64,000 nucleotides of DNA from CAZTGZ01 sp044339595. GTDB taxonomy: Bacteria > Bacteroidota > Bacteroidia > NS11-12g > UBA9320. The stretch covers positions 13,126-77,125 of the forward strand of contig JBIIVF010000001.1 of assembly GCA_044339595.1 (NCBI GenBank). Reading direction: 5' to 3'. This document shows, piece by piece, positions 48,110 through 56,732 of this stretch (positions are counted from its first letter, which is position 1; each line of letters opens with the position of its first letter). Both the position numbers and the translations under genes were made by a program. Below the pieces are notes generated by a model. The model was not told where the DNA came from, searched no databases, and saw only the letters and a program-made list of their open reading frames with translations.

Positions 48110-48516
48110 ACCTGAGTACAAACCTAAGATTTTTTTGACTTGCATGGACATGTTGATTCTAAATTGAAAAAATAACTATGAAACCAGCCCAAAAGGTCAC
48201 CGCCTCCTAACCTGCTAAACTGAGAATTAATGGGCTTCGGATCGTTAAATAATCAAAAAAATCGCCCCTCCTTTCAAGCAAATTATAGGCTAAAATTTCC
48301 CAAATACAGAAAACCATCCAAACTCAAGACTTTGCTCTATTTTTTATACCCATCATTTACGAAAATAAATGAAAGCAAACTCGGCTAAAAATGTTGATTA
48401 TAAGAAAAAAAAAAGCATATTGCGTGAATACACAAGCAAATCCATTATGGACATGACATTGCGATTGAATCCTACTTATTGTTCTTGGAACCTGAATTAC
48501 CCAAACTGATCTTTCG
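48110..48516. other. Intergenic region of 407 bases, no gene seen
   Basis: It separates divergent pdxA and the signalling operon. AT-rich with homopolymer runs. I found no clean TTTG-N19-TAnnTTTG promoter, RNA gene or repeat. The control region of the signalling operon must be here. Confidence 0.5.
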
Positions 48517-49206
48517 TTGATTACGGAAATAAAGATAAAGGCATTCAGGGCCATTGATGATGAGGCCAGTTGTATTAAGTTTCTCGAGGGACACCGAGAG
48601 GTACTTATTGAACATGGTTTTAGCCACTTCAAGACCAATACTCAGGCTTGGTTTTACAACCCTTTGGTTTACGTATTGGTAGCTGAGGATATTCATACCG
48701 GAGAATATATAGGCGGGGTTCGTCTCGAAATTGCTGATGATAGTTACGAACTGCCATGTGAGATGGCTTTAAAGCAAATGGATCCTAAAATTTCTGATTA
48801 CATCAAGTTGCACCAAAAAGATGTAATGGCTGAAGGTTGTGGTTTATGGAATTCTAAATCCGTTGCCGGAAAGAGAATTAGTGTTATGCTTGTAAAGGCT
48901 GCCATCGTTGTTGCTGTGCAATTAAAAATCACGAAACTAATCGCGTTTTTGGCGCGATATACCAGTTACATTATTTTAAGAATGGGCTTTAAATCTGAAA
49001 CCGGTTTAGGTAAAAATGGGGATTTTAATTATCCTACCGATCAGTTTATTGCAAGAGTCTATTTGAATGATGATTTGATTAACCTAAAGGATGCGAGTGA
49101 AGAAGACCGCAAGAGAATCATGTTTCTGCAAGCCAATCCCATTATTACACTCGACGAACTTGAGACAAATGAGCCGGTAAGGGTTCATTATGAATTAAAG
49201 ATTTAA
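48517..49206 (+). CDS. GNAT-fold, autoinducer-synthase-like protein, first gene of a signalling operon
   Basis: 229 residues from a TTG at 48517; no in-frame ATG occurs before residue 84, and a stop at 48493 limits the frame. The layout, with YVLVAEDIHTGEYIGGVRLEIAD (central strands), EGCGLWNSKSVAGKRISVMLV (possible CoA-binding turn and helix) and ARYTSYIILRMGFKSE (typical C-terminal GNAT strand), fits the acyltransferase fold and resembles LuxI/FeeM-type acyl-amino-acid or acyl-homoserine-lactone synthases more than N-acetyltransferases. No signal peptide. The histidine kinase gene starts four bases after its stop, so co-translation is likely. Fold call is moderate; substrate is inference. 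Confidence 0.7.
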   Translation: MITEIKIKAFRAIDDEASCIKFLEGHREVLIEHGFSHFKTNTQAWFYNPLVYVLVAEDIHTGEYIGGVRLEIADDSYELPCEMALKQMDPKISDYIKLHQKDVMAEGCGLWNSKSVAGKRISVMLVKAAIVVAVQLKITKLIAFLARYTSYIILRMGFKSETGLGKNGDFNYPTDQFIARVYLNDDLINLKDASEEDRKRIMFLQANPIITLDELETNEPVRVHYELKI

Positions 49207-49210
49207 TCCA

Positions 49211-51220
49211 GTGTTTAGAATTCCGGCATTTATTTTCTGTATTTTATCTTTTTTTACATCTGAAGCGATCAATGCGGATAGTCAATTCGTTCAATTAACA
49301 CCCAATCAAGAAATTACGGCAGAAGTCTCAGACGGATTATCTGCCAACGATTTTTATCTTTTTCACGACAATCAATTTCCATCGCAGAGTTTGAAATTGG
49401 TAACGCCCAGGTTGGATACCGTTCGATTATATCAAATCAATAATGGCCAATATCAGTTGATTTATTTTAGAGAAGGTTTGAAACAAAAAAACAAAAACTT
49501 CATTCACTACATTGTTCCACTTCTCAATGGCGTAAATCCTGATTCCTTCAAATTAGAAATCAAATCTAGTTTTAAACTCAGGTTCAAAATGGTTTTAGAA
49601 GAGACTGAGGTCTCGCATAAAAAAGAACAGATTTTTGAATTGTGGTTCAGTTTGTTTACCGGCATTATGCTGGTGATGATTATTTATAACTTATTTCTTT
49701 TCTTCTCTGTAAGAGACAATATCTATCTGCTTTATGTATTGTATATCCTCACCGTTTTGTTCACTCAGCTTTCCATTTTTGGGGTTGCGGCAAAATATCT
49801 TTGGGCCGGCAATGAGTGGCTCAATTATCAGTCAGTAAATATATTTACCTCTTTGGTGGGCATTGCCTCCCTCGAATTCTTCAAGAAATTTAACCAAATC
49901 AAAGACTTTTTTCCAAAAGCAGACAAAGTATTAAACATCCACCATGTGGTTTACGTATTGGCGCTGATTTACTCTTTTTCTGACAAAAGCAATGTACCAA
50001 CCGCTTATGGTTTGATTTCGGTGAATGCCACCGTTCTTTCTATTGTTGCCATCATTCTGGGTTTTAAACTCATGATAAACGGTTTTAGACCGGCGAAATT
50101 CTTTTTGATTGCCTGGATTCTTTTTATTGTCGGCATCGTGTTGTACATCATGAAAGATTTTGGGTTTTTACCACTCACCTTTTTAACCAGATATATGATG
50201 CCCATTGGCTCTGCCATGGAAACCGTGATCCTTTCTTTGGCGTTGGCAGATCGAATCAACATATTAAAGAAAGAGAAGGAGACTTCACAAGCACAGGCGC
50301 TGAATGAGATGAAGAAAAATCAGCAGTTGATTAGAGAACAGAATATTGTACTTGAACAAAAAGTAGTTGAAAGAACTGCTGAACTTGAACAGACATTGAT
50401 GGACCTCAAGCAAACGCAAAGTCAATTGGTTGCTGCAGAAAAACTAGCCTCACTCGGTCAATTGACCGCGGGTATTGCGCACGAAATCAACAACCCCATT
50501 AACTTTGTTTCATCCAATATCGAACCGCTTAAAAACGACATTAAAGACATCATTGAATTATTGAATATTTATCAAGAAAAAGCCCGTTCTTTAAACCCTG
50601 CTGAATTCAAGTCGGCCAAAGAATTTGAAGATGAAATTGACTTAGAATATACCATTGAAGAAATCGATCGGCTGATGAAAGGCATACGAGAAGGGGCAGA
50701 CCGGACCACAGAAATCGTAAGCAGTTTGAGGACTTTCTCAAGAACCGATGAAATTGCCCTTCAAACAGTCGATATACACACCATCATAGATTCAACCCTC
50801 ACCATCTTAAAAAACAATCTCGGCCGCATTCAAGTTATTCGGCAATATGGTGAAATTTTACCGATTGAAGCCTATGCGGGTAAATTGAATCAAGCCATTA
50901 TGAATGTCGTAAACAATGCAATGCAGGCCATTTTCGATTGCTACGAAGACGAAAGTAAAGGAATCATCTATATAAAGACTGAGCAAATCGACTCGATGAT
51001 TAAAATTTCAATTTCGGACAACGGTTCAGGGATTGATCCCTTGTATGTCGACAAAATTTTTGAACCCTTTTTTACGACCAAGGAGGTTGGAAAAGGAACC
51101 GGATTAGGACTTTCGATTACATATGGAATCATTGATCAACACAGTGGAAAGATTTATGCAGAGGAACATGGTAATACCGGCACTAAAATCTCGATAGAAA
51201 TACCTATACATCAATCATGA
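49211..51220 (+). CDS. 7TM-DISM sensor histidine kinase
   Basis: 669 residues from a GTG at 49211. A signal sequence (to about residue 21) is followed by an extracytoplasmic 7TMR-DISMED2-like sandwich (about 25-140), seven membrane helices (about 150-350), a coiled coil, then HisKA with ASLGQLTAGIAHEINNPINF (phospho-accepting His424) and HATPase_c with DNGSGIDP and GKGTGLGLSITYGI. The DISM sensor is thought to bind small ligands such as carbohydrates. It likely phosphorylates the receiver of the next gene, whose start overlaps its stop by four bases. Confidence 0.92.
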   Translation: MFRIPAFIFCILSFFTSEAINADSQFVQLTPNQEITAEVSDGLSANDFYLFHDNQFPSQSLKLVTPRLDTVRLYQINNGQYQLIYFREGLKQKNKNFIHYIVPLLNGVNPDSFKLEIKSSFKLRFKMVLEETEVSHKKEQIFELWFSLFTGIMLVMIIYNLFLFFSVRDNIYLLYVLYILTVLFTQLSIFGVAAKYLWAGNEWLNYQSVNIFTSLVGIASLEFFKKFNQIKDFFPKADKVLNIHHVVYVLALIYSFSDKSNVPTAYGLISVNATVLSIVAIILGFKLMINGFRPAKFFLIAWILFIVGIVLYIMKDFGFLPLTFLTRYMMPIGSAMETVILSLALADRINILKKEKETSQAQALNEMKKNQQLIREQNIVLEQKVVERTAELEQTLMDLKQTQSQLVAAEKLASLGQLTAGIAHEINNPINFVSSNIEPLKNDIKDIIELLNIYQEKARSLNPAEFKSAKEFEDEIDLEYTIEEIDRLMKGIREGADRTTEIVSSLRTFSRTDEIALQTVDIHTIIDSTLTILKNNLGRIQVIRQYGEILPIEAYAGKLNQAIMNVVNNAMQAIFDCYEDESKGIIYIKTEQIDSMIKISISDNGSGIDPLYVDKIFEPFFTTKEVGKGTGLGLSITYGIIDQHSGKIYAEEHGNTGTKISIEIPIHQS

Positions 51221-52320
51221 CGGCGATAAAACCAAAAATACTGATTGTAGATGATGAAGAGCAGAATTTAGTTTCATTCAAAGCATCTTTCCGAAGGATT
51301 TACCATGTTTATACTGCTCAATCAGCAGACGAGGGCATGCAGGTTCTGCGAACAGAGAATGGCATCTGTGTAGTAGTTTCAGACCATCGAATGCCGGGAA
51401 AAACAGGCGTAAAATTTTTAGAAGATGTAAAGCAGGAGTTCCACAATATTATCCGCATAGTATTGACCGCCTATGCCGATCCAGAAGCCACTCGTGATGC
51501 CATTAATAAAGCAGGGGTCTACCGATATCTGAACAAACCCTGGGTAGAACAGGATTTACTCTCTACCCTGAATTCTGCGGTGGAGCTTTACAATACCCGC
51601 GAAGAACTCATTCATAAACAAGAAGAACTTGAGCAAGCCTATGCAGAATTAAGCAAGTTCGTTTACAGTGCTTCTCATGATTTAAGGGCGCCTTTGGTTT
51701 CCGTTATTGGATTAATTAATGTGGCCAAAATGGATCCTGAGTTTCCCAAAGACAGCATGTATCTCCCCTTGATCGAAAAAAGTGTGCTAAAACTTGAAGT
51801 ATTTGTAAGAAATATCATTGAATACTACCAGAACAAAGAAAGAAAGAAAAGCATGGTTCCGGTGAATATTGCCTTCATGGTGGAAGAAATTGTACACTCA
51901 CTCGAATATTTCCAAAATGCCTCGGAAATCCATTATATAAAACAATTTGATCTCGAAATAGTCACCGTTACGGATGAATTCCGCTTAAAGGTGATCCTTA
52001 ATAATCTTATTTCCAACGCGATTAAATATCAACGAGAGGATGAGGCGAATAAACAAATTCGAATTTCAGCGAAGTCAAATTCCGAACAAATCATCCTTGA
52101 AGTTTCTGACAATGGCATCGGTATAAAATCTTCCTCTAAGGAACATATTTTTGATATGTTCTACCGGGCAACCAATCAAGAATCAGGCTCGGGAATAGGA
52201 TTATATATTTTAAAGGACGCGGTAAATAAATTAGGAGGGCAGATTTCCTTTGAATCAGAAACCGGCGTTGGGACCACTTTCAAAGTGATGATACCCAATA
52301 ATCCCACAACGAATTTATGA
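51217..52320 (+). CDS. Response-regulator receiver plus histidine kinase hybrid
   Basis: 367 residues. The receiver domain (residues 7-120) has the acidic pocket VDDEE, phospho-acceptor Asp56 in VSDHRMPG and NKPW as the conserved Lys loop. A short coiled coil leads to HisKA, FVYSASHDLRAPLVSV (His154), and HATPase_c with SDNGIGI and GSGIGLYIL. No membrane helix and no DNA-binding domain, so the output is another phosphotransfer or protein partner encoded elsewhere. It overlaps the 7TM-DISM kinase gene by four bases (ATGA). Confidence 0.92.
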   Translation: MTAIKPKILIVDDEEQNLVSFKASFRRIYHVYTAQSADEGMQVLRTENGICVVVSDHRMPGKTGVKFLEDVKQEFHNIIRIVLTAYADPEATRDAINKAGVYRYLNKPWVEQDLLSTLNSAVELYNTREELIHKQEELEQAYAELSKFVYSASHDLRAPLVSVIGLINVAKMDPEFPKDSMYLPLIEKSVLKLEVFVRNIIEYYQNKERKKSMVPVNIAFMVEEIVHSLEYFQNASEIHYIKQFDLEIVTVTDEFRLKVILNNLISNAIKYQREDEANKQIRISAKSNSEQIILEVSDNGIGIKSSSKEHIFDMFYRATNQESGSGIGLYILKDAVNKLGGQISFESETGVGTTFKVMIPNNPTTNL

Positions 52321-52326
52321 TCTTAA

Positions 52327-53421
52327 CTATTTAAGAACATCCACGTGTTCTTCTCTCCTCTTCCTGATCCTTCTCAACCAAATGGGCAAAACGATGCTGC
52401 CGATGATGATATAAGGATAATAACTCAAAAATCTCCACAAGAAGGCCACCCCACCTGCAATTTCATGACTTGGCAAAAAGTTTCCGAGAAATGCAGGAAA
52501 AATCAATTCAGCCACGCCGCTACCTCCGGGCGTTACCGCCACCAAAAGAATCACCCACATGATGAGTTGTCTTCCATAAATCATTAAATGGTCGTCTATG
52601 GGTCCAAATGCCAGCATCAAAAAATTAACCATCAAATATCTGGCAGTCCAGCTCAGAAATGTGGCGCCATAGGCACTCAGCCAAAACTTCCATCCTTTCC
52701 CTCTAAACTCGGTAGCTGCAATGAGCAGATCTTTGGCCCATTCCCTGCTGCTCCACCGCCAACGTCGCAAAACAGGAAATGAAAATAACTTGAGAATAAA
52801 TCGAGTGGTTATGCTTGGTTTTAACAATAAACAAAACAACAACAACACCGTCCATGCTGCCAATATTCCGTATCCTGTCCAAAAGAATAATTTAATATTG
52901 CCGGTGCTGAATAAGCCTGTTGCATTTTCTGTGAGTTCAATGGCAGGAAAAGCATTTGAAAAGCCTATTACAAAAAACACAATCGGTACCATGGTGATGA
53001 AAAATATTTCATCCAATAAGGACGTAATAAGGACAATGGCGGTGGTTCTGCCTGTTTTTATTTTCTCCTGAGCCATGATGACCAATGCCACAGCAGTTCC
53101 ACCCACGGCACTTGGTGAAATGGCAGAAGAAAATTCCCATAACATGGAGATTTCAAAACACTGACGCCAACTTAATTCCTTTTCAGACAGTACTCTCAAT
53201 CTCAGCATGTACCCGACATCCCTCAGGACCATCATTAAAATAGAAACGCCTATCCAAATAGATGAGTAAACGGTCCAATTGATGCGTCGATAGGCGTCTG
53301 CGTCCTTTTGGTCAAAATTCCAAAAGATGATAAAGACAGTTACAATCAAACCGATGATAACCGGCAGAATAACCCTTCGCCCGCGGAAATATTTTGTAAT
53401 GTCGGATATCCTGTTTTTCAC
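52327..53421 (-). CDS. Lysylphosphatidylglycerol synthase-type membrane protein (UPF0104)
   Basis: 364 residues from a GTG at 53421. About eight hydrophobic segments. EISMLWEFSSAISPSAVGGTAVALVIM and the later LVAVTPGGSGVAELIFPAFL are the paired motifs of the LPG_synthase_TM/UPF0104 flippase-like family. There is no aminoacyl-transferase domain, so it resembles the membrane half of MprF or an AglD-type protein. It is possibly a lipid or lipid-linked transporter of the inner membrane. TATTTTTG at 53445-53438 is a probable -7 box. Confidence 0.85.
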   Translation of the reverse strand: MKNRISDITKYFRGRRVILPVIIGLIVTVFIIFWNFDQKDADAYRRINWTVYSSIWIGVSILMMVLRDVGYMLRLRVLSEKELSWRQCFEISMLWEFSSAISPSAVGGTAVALVIMAQEKIKTGRTTAIVLITSLLDEIFFITMVPIVFFVIGFSNAFPAIELTENATGLFSTGNIKLFFWTGYGILAAWTVLLLFCLLLKPSITTRFILKLFSFPVLRRWRWSSREWAKDLLIAATEFRGKGWKFWLSAYGATFLSWTARYLMVNFLMLAFGPIDDHLMIYGRQLIMWVILLVAVTPGGSGVAELIFPAFLGNFLPSHEIAGGVAFLWRFLSYYPYIIIGSIVLPIWLRRIRKRREEHVDVLK

Positions 53422-53437
53422 TCAATCTGTAGAAGGC

Positions 53438-53445
53438 CAAAAATA
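53438..53445 (-). promoter_or_regulatory. -7 element of the UPF0104 gene
   Basis: TATTTTTG on the minus strand, 16 bases before the GTG at 53421; no clear -33. Confidence 0.4.
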
Positions 53446-53466
53446 ATGGATATCAGGAGTTTATAA

Positions 53467-53474
53467 TAACTTTG
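53467..53474 (+). promoter_or_regulatory. Possible -7 element of rpoD
   Basis: TAACTTTG matches TAnnTTTG but lies 174 bases before the rpoD ATG, so it would imply a long leader. A nearer promoter was not recognised. Confidence 0.35.
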
Positions 53475-53648
53475 AAGGATAAATCTGCAGATTTTTTTAT
53501 ACCGATTGATACATCTACTGCGTGTTTCTTAAAAATAAATGAACAATTCTTGTGACCTGCAGACACATTATATGTCTAAAAGGGGCAATTAGGAATAGAA
53601 TATTCTTAAAATTCAACTCAATATCGCAAAAATCAATTTTTATTATTC

Positions 53649-54512
53649 ATGAGGCAGCTAAAAATCAGTAAACAGTTTACCAATCGCGAGAACAAATCTT
53701 TGGACAAATATCTAAACGAAATCAGCAAGGTTTCGATGATTGATGCCCAGGAGGAAGTTGAACTCGCACGCAGAATCAGAGAAGGTGATCAGGCTGCATT
53801 AGAAAGATTGGTTAATGCCAACCTCCGATTTGTGGTATCTGTTTCAAAGCAGTATCAAAATCAAGGGCTAACCTTGGGAGACCTTATCAATGAGGGCAAT
53901 CTCGGGTTGATTAAAGCTGCCAAGCGTTTTGACGAAACACGCGGATTTAAATTCATTTCTTATGCCGTTTGGTGGATTCGTCAAAGCATCCTTCAAGCAT
54001 TGGCAGATCAGAGCAGAATTGTTCGTTTGCCTTTAAATAAAGTAGGCTCTATCGGAAGAATTACGGCCACAGCCGCCAAACTTGAACAAGAGCACGAACG
54101 CGAACCAACACCTGAAGAAATTGCAGAGGTATTGGGTATCGCCACGTCTGAAGTTGAAAATGCATTTAAAACATCCGGCCGTCACTTAAGTATCGATGCT
54201 CCCTTGACTGAAGGAGAAGACAATACGTTGCTTGGTGTATTGGACAATAACGACGAACCGGATCCGGACAATTTGCTTATCAACGAGTCGTTGCAAAAAG
54301 AAATTAACCGTGTCATCAGTACCCTTTCTGAAAAAGAACGCGATGTATTGAGATATTACTACGGGCTTGATGGCGGACCGGCTCATACTTTGGAAGATAT
54401 TTCTGAAAAAGTTGGTCTTACCCGTGAGCGCGTTCGTCAAATCAAGGAAAAAGCGTTGAGAAGATTGAGAAAATCATCGAAAAGCAAAATCCTGAAGACT
54501 TACTTGGGTTAA
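53649..54512 (+). CDS. rpoD: Primary RNA polymerase sigma factor RpoD/SigA
   Basis: 287 residues, the short Bacteroidota housekeeping sigma without region 1.1. Region 1.2 begins [12 protein letters not shown]; region 2 has [38 protein letters not shown] and the [22 protein letters not shown] promoter-melting helix; region 4.2 has [28 protein letters not shown]. It should direct transcription from the TAnnTTTG promoters seen throughout the window. Confidence 0.97.
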   Translation: MRQLKISKQFTNRENKSLDKYLNEISKVSMIDAQEEVELARRIREGDQAALERLVNANLRFVVSVSKQYQNQGLTLGDLINEGNLGLIKAAKRFDETRGFKFISYAVWWIRQSILQALADQSRIVRLPLNKVGSIGRITATAAKLEQEHEREPTPEEIAEVLGIATSEVENAFKTSGRHLSIDAPLTEGEDNTLLGVLDNNDEPDPDNLLINESLQKEINRVISTLSEKERDVLRYYYGLDGGPAHTLEDISEKVGLTRERVRQIKEKALRRLRKSSKSKILKTYLG

Positions 54513-54554
54513 CTTCAACTTAACTCTTGGCATGGTGATTGTGAATCAGCTTCC

Positions 54555-54974
54555 ATGAAACTCGAGCATTTCGTTTTCTTTTCCGCTTTACTGTTTGGAA
54601 ACTTAATGTCTTCGGCGCAGGCATTACCCACCATCTTGCTTTCACCGCCCAATACCGCCAAGGTTCATTTTGAACGCGAATCGCATGATTTTGGGAATAT
54701 TGCAGAAGGGAGAACCGTTCAAACCAGTTTTCGTTTCATGAATAGCGGTGAAGTACCTTTGCTCATTTATAAGGTAAATGTTTCTTGTGGATGCACAGTG
54801 GCGGCATTTCCTCAAACACCCATTCCTCCGGGAGAAACCGGAGAAATTACAGTACATTTTGATTCAAAAAAGAGACCCGGTCAATTCACACAATCCGTTT
54901 CAGTGGTTTATAACAGTGATCAAAGTCCGGCCTTGTTGTCTTTTGAAGGAACCGTCATTCACAAAACAAAATGA
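54555..54974 (+). CDS. Exported DUF1573 protein, second copy
   Basis: 139 residues. Signal peptide about 1-22 (MKLEHFVFFSALLFGNLMSSAQA). One DUF1573 domain: SHDFGNIAEGRTVQTSFRFMNSGEVPL, NVSCGCTVAAFPQ, RPGQFTQSVSVVY. It shares its layout and the CGC motif with the copy at 35470-35919 but is clearly divergent. It follows rpoD by 42 bases without an obvious terminator and might be read from the same transcript. Role unknown. Confidence 0.9.
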   Translation: MKLEHFVFFSALLFGNLMSSAQALPTILLSPPNTAKVHFERESHDFGNIAEGRTVQTSFRFMNSGEVPLLIYKVNVSCGCTVAAFPQTPIPPGETGEITVHFDSKKRPGQFTQSVSVVYNSDQSPALLSFEGTVIHKTK

Positions 54975-55095
54975 CATCCCTATTAAATTTTTTCTTCATC
55001 AATATTGTAATGCCAATCTGATAATGGCACATAAGGTATAATGGATCTTACAAAGGAACCGATCAAATTATCATAACGGGTTTGATAGAATAATC

Positions 55096-56013
55096 CTACT
55101 GACTGAATTTATTCAACATCCTTTCGTTCATAAGACCCGTCAGTCCGCCAGTGTGCACACACAAAATCCGGCTTCCTTCGGGCATTTTACCTCCTGAAAT
55201 CAAATCTGACAACGCATAGAACATTTTGCCCGTATAGACCGGGTCGAGCAAAATTCCGGTTGCGGCAGTGAAATCGCCAATAAATTTCACCAATTCAGGG
55301 CTTACTTTGGCATATCCTCCGTGATGATAATTCCGGTGCAAATTAAATGTTCCTTGCGGTGTTAATTCTTGTATTTCATTCATGAGAGAATCTGCTCCTT
55401 TGAGCGCCGAAATACCTTGTATCTCTGTTTTTAATCCCTTCTTTATCAAACCATTACAAATGCCGGCCAAGGTTGTTCCAGTGCCCACTGAGCAAAATAG
55501 ATGATCATAAGATTGTTGCAGCTCTTCAATCAGTTGTTCGCATCCCAACGCTCCCGTATGCCCGTATCCACCTTCAGGAATCCAATAATTAGCCCCGGTA
55601 TCTTGAGAATGAGCTCTTTTTACATCATTATATTCCTCTGATGAGACTATTTCACAGGTCATTCCAAAAATACGACATAAAGTGAGCACCGGATTGTTTA
55701 AATCTGCATGCAATCCTTTTATGATTCCTTTGGTTTTCAATCCAAAAATAGAACCCGCTGCCGCTGTCGCGAGCAAATGATTGCTAAAGGCCCCGCCAAA
55801 AGTCACCAAAGTATCGTACCCTGAATCAAATGCAACTTTTATATAGCCTTGCATTTTTCTCCATTTGTTGCCGCTGACAAGAGGATGGATTAAATCATCC
55901 CTTTTAACGAATACACGTATGCCATTCACCTGAAACGGAGGATAATAAATCTCATGCTCAGGAGATGGGATTCGAAAGTGATGCTCAATCAGATCAATTC
56001 TACCCATTTCCAT
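55096..56013 (-). CDS. PLP-dependent ACC deaminase/D-cysteine desulfhydrase-family protein
   Basis: 305 residues from the ATG at 56013, or the one two codons later. VFVKRDDLIHPLVSGNKWRKMQGYI contains the PLP-binding Lys region, TFGGAFSNHLLATAAAG binds the phosphate side, and HLFCSVGTGTTLAGI is the glycine loop. The family includes 1-aminocyclopropane-1-carboxylate deaminase and D-cysteine desulfhydrase; the second is commoner in bacteria, but key residues cannot be judged by eye. It starts 25 bases inside the end of recX. Confidence 0.88.
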   Translation of the reverse strand: MEMGRIDLIEHHFRIPSPEHEIYYPPFQVNGIRVFVKRDDLIHPLVSGNKWRKMQGYIKVAFDSGYDTLVTFGGAFSNHLLATAAAGSIFGLKTKGIIKGLHADLNNPVLTLCRIFGMTCEIVSSEEYNDVKRAHSQDTGANYWIPEGGYGHTGALGCEQLIEELQQSYDHLFCSVGTGTTLAGICNGLIKKGLKTEIQGISALKGADSLMNEIQELTPQGTFNLHRNYHHGGYAKVSPELVKFIGDFTAATGILLDPVYTGKMFYALSDLISGGKMPEGSRILCVHTGGLTGLMNERMLNKFSQ

Positions 56014-56432
56014 ACGAGTTCAGGTTCAAAACCCTTGCCGATCATAAATTTAGCGGATTTTGCCTTCTTATTATAGTCGCGCATTGATTTAAGACCGGAA
56101 TAGTATTGAACCAACATCTTTTGACCGGTTTCCTCATAGGACAAATCCTCTAGTTCAAGCATCCCCTTTTTGATACAAAACGGGGAGATTCCTTTCATTT
56201 TTAGCTGATAAGCGATTTTGTTTTTACCCCAATGATTATAAAGAAATTTACCTCTGCAATAGGCTTTGGCAAATCGCTCTTCATTGAGATATCCATCTTC
56301 AATCATTTTAACAATGAGCTGCTCTGTATCGGCATAATTGATGCCCCATGTTTTACACCTGCTGCGTAAATCGGCATGACAACGCTCCTGATAGGAACAA
56401 AAGTCCCTTGCTTTCTCAATCCACTGATTCAT
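55989..56432 (-). CDS. recX: Regulatory protein RecX
   Basis: 147 residues from the ATG at 56432; a GTG at 56441 is an alternative start. It modulates RecA filament growth. The three-helix repeats are visible: ADLRSRCKTWGI, LIVKMIEDGYLNEERFAKAYCRGKF, KNKIAYQLKMKGISPFCIKKGM and the C-terminal KAKSAKFMIGKGFEPELVWKWV. It lies just after the DUF2007 gene and overlaps the PLP enzyme gene by 25 bases. Confidence 0.9.
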   Translation of the reverse strand: MNQWIEKARDFCSYQERCHADLRSRCKTWGINYADTEQLIVKMIEDGYLNEERFAKAYCRGKFLYNHWGKNKIAYQLKMKGISPFCIKKGMLELEDLSYEETGQKMLVQYYSGLKSMRDYNKKAKSAKFMIGKGFEPELVWKWVELI

Positions 56433-56441
56433 TGTATTCAC

Positions 56442-56651
56442 TCAAGCCAAGTCAGTACTGTCAAGGATTTGCAGCGCCTTTTCAAAGTGTATTGCCGGCA
56501 CTTGCAATTCAACCCCTCCAATGATATTAAAATAAAGCCCTCCCATGTTTTCACTTTTGATAAAAAATGGAATTTCATAAGACTCCAATAAATTGCCTGC
56601 AAGATTTGCTTCCATAGGCGTATTAAAAACCGCAACCGTTCTCCAATCCAT
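56442..56651 (-). CDS. Small DUF2007 protein
   Basis: 69 residues. The sequence DWRTVAVFNTPMEANLAGNLLESYEIPFFIKSE and GGVELQVPAIHFEKALQIL fit DUF2007, a ferredoxin-like small domain called a putative signal-transducing protein. Its role is not known. It ends at the base next to the possible GTG start of recX, so the two are likely expressed together. Confidence 0.85.
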   Translation of the reverse strand: MDWRTVAVFNTPMEANLAGNLLESYEIPFFIKSENMGGLYFNIIGGVELQVPAIHFEKALQILDSTDLA

Positions 56652-56718
56652 TGAATTTTCAGTGTTGTCAAATTTCGGATAAAAAATCCATGATAGAACT
56701 GTCTAATCAGATTTTTGT

Positions 56719-56726
56719 TAGGTTTG
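56719..56726 (+). promoter_or_regulatory. -7 element of murF-alr
   Basis: TAGGTTTG ends only six bases before the ATG at 56733, so the transcript could be leaderless or nearly so. No clear -33. Confidence 0.4.
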
Positions 56727-56732
56727 TTGTAA

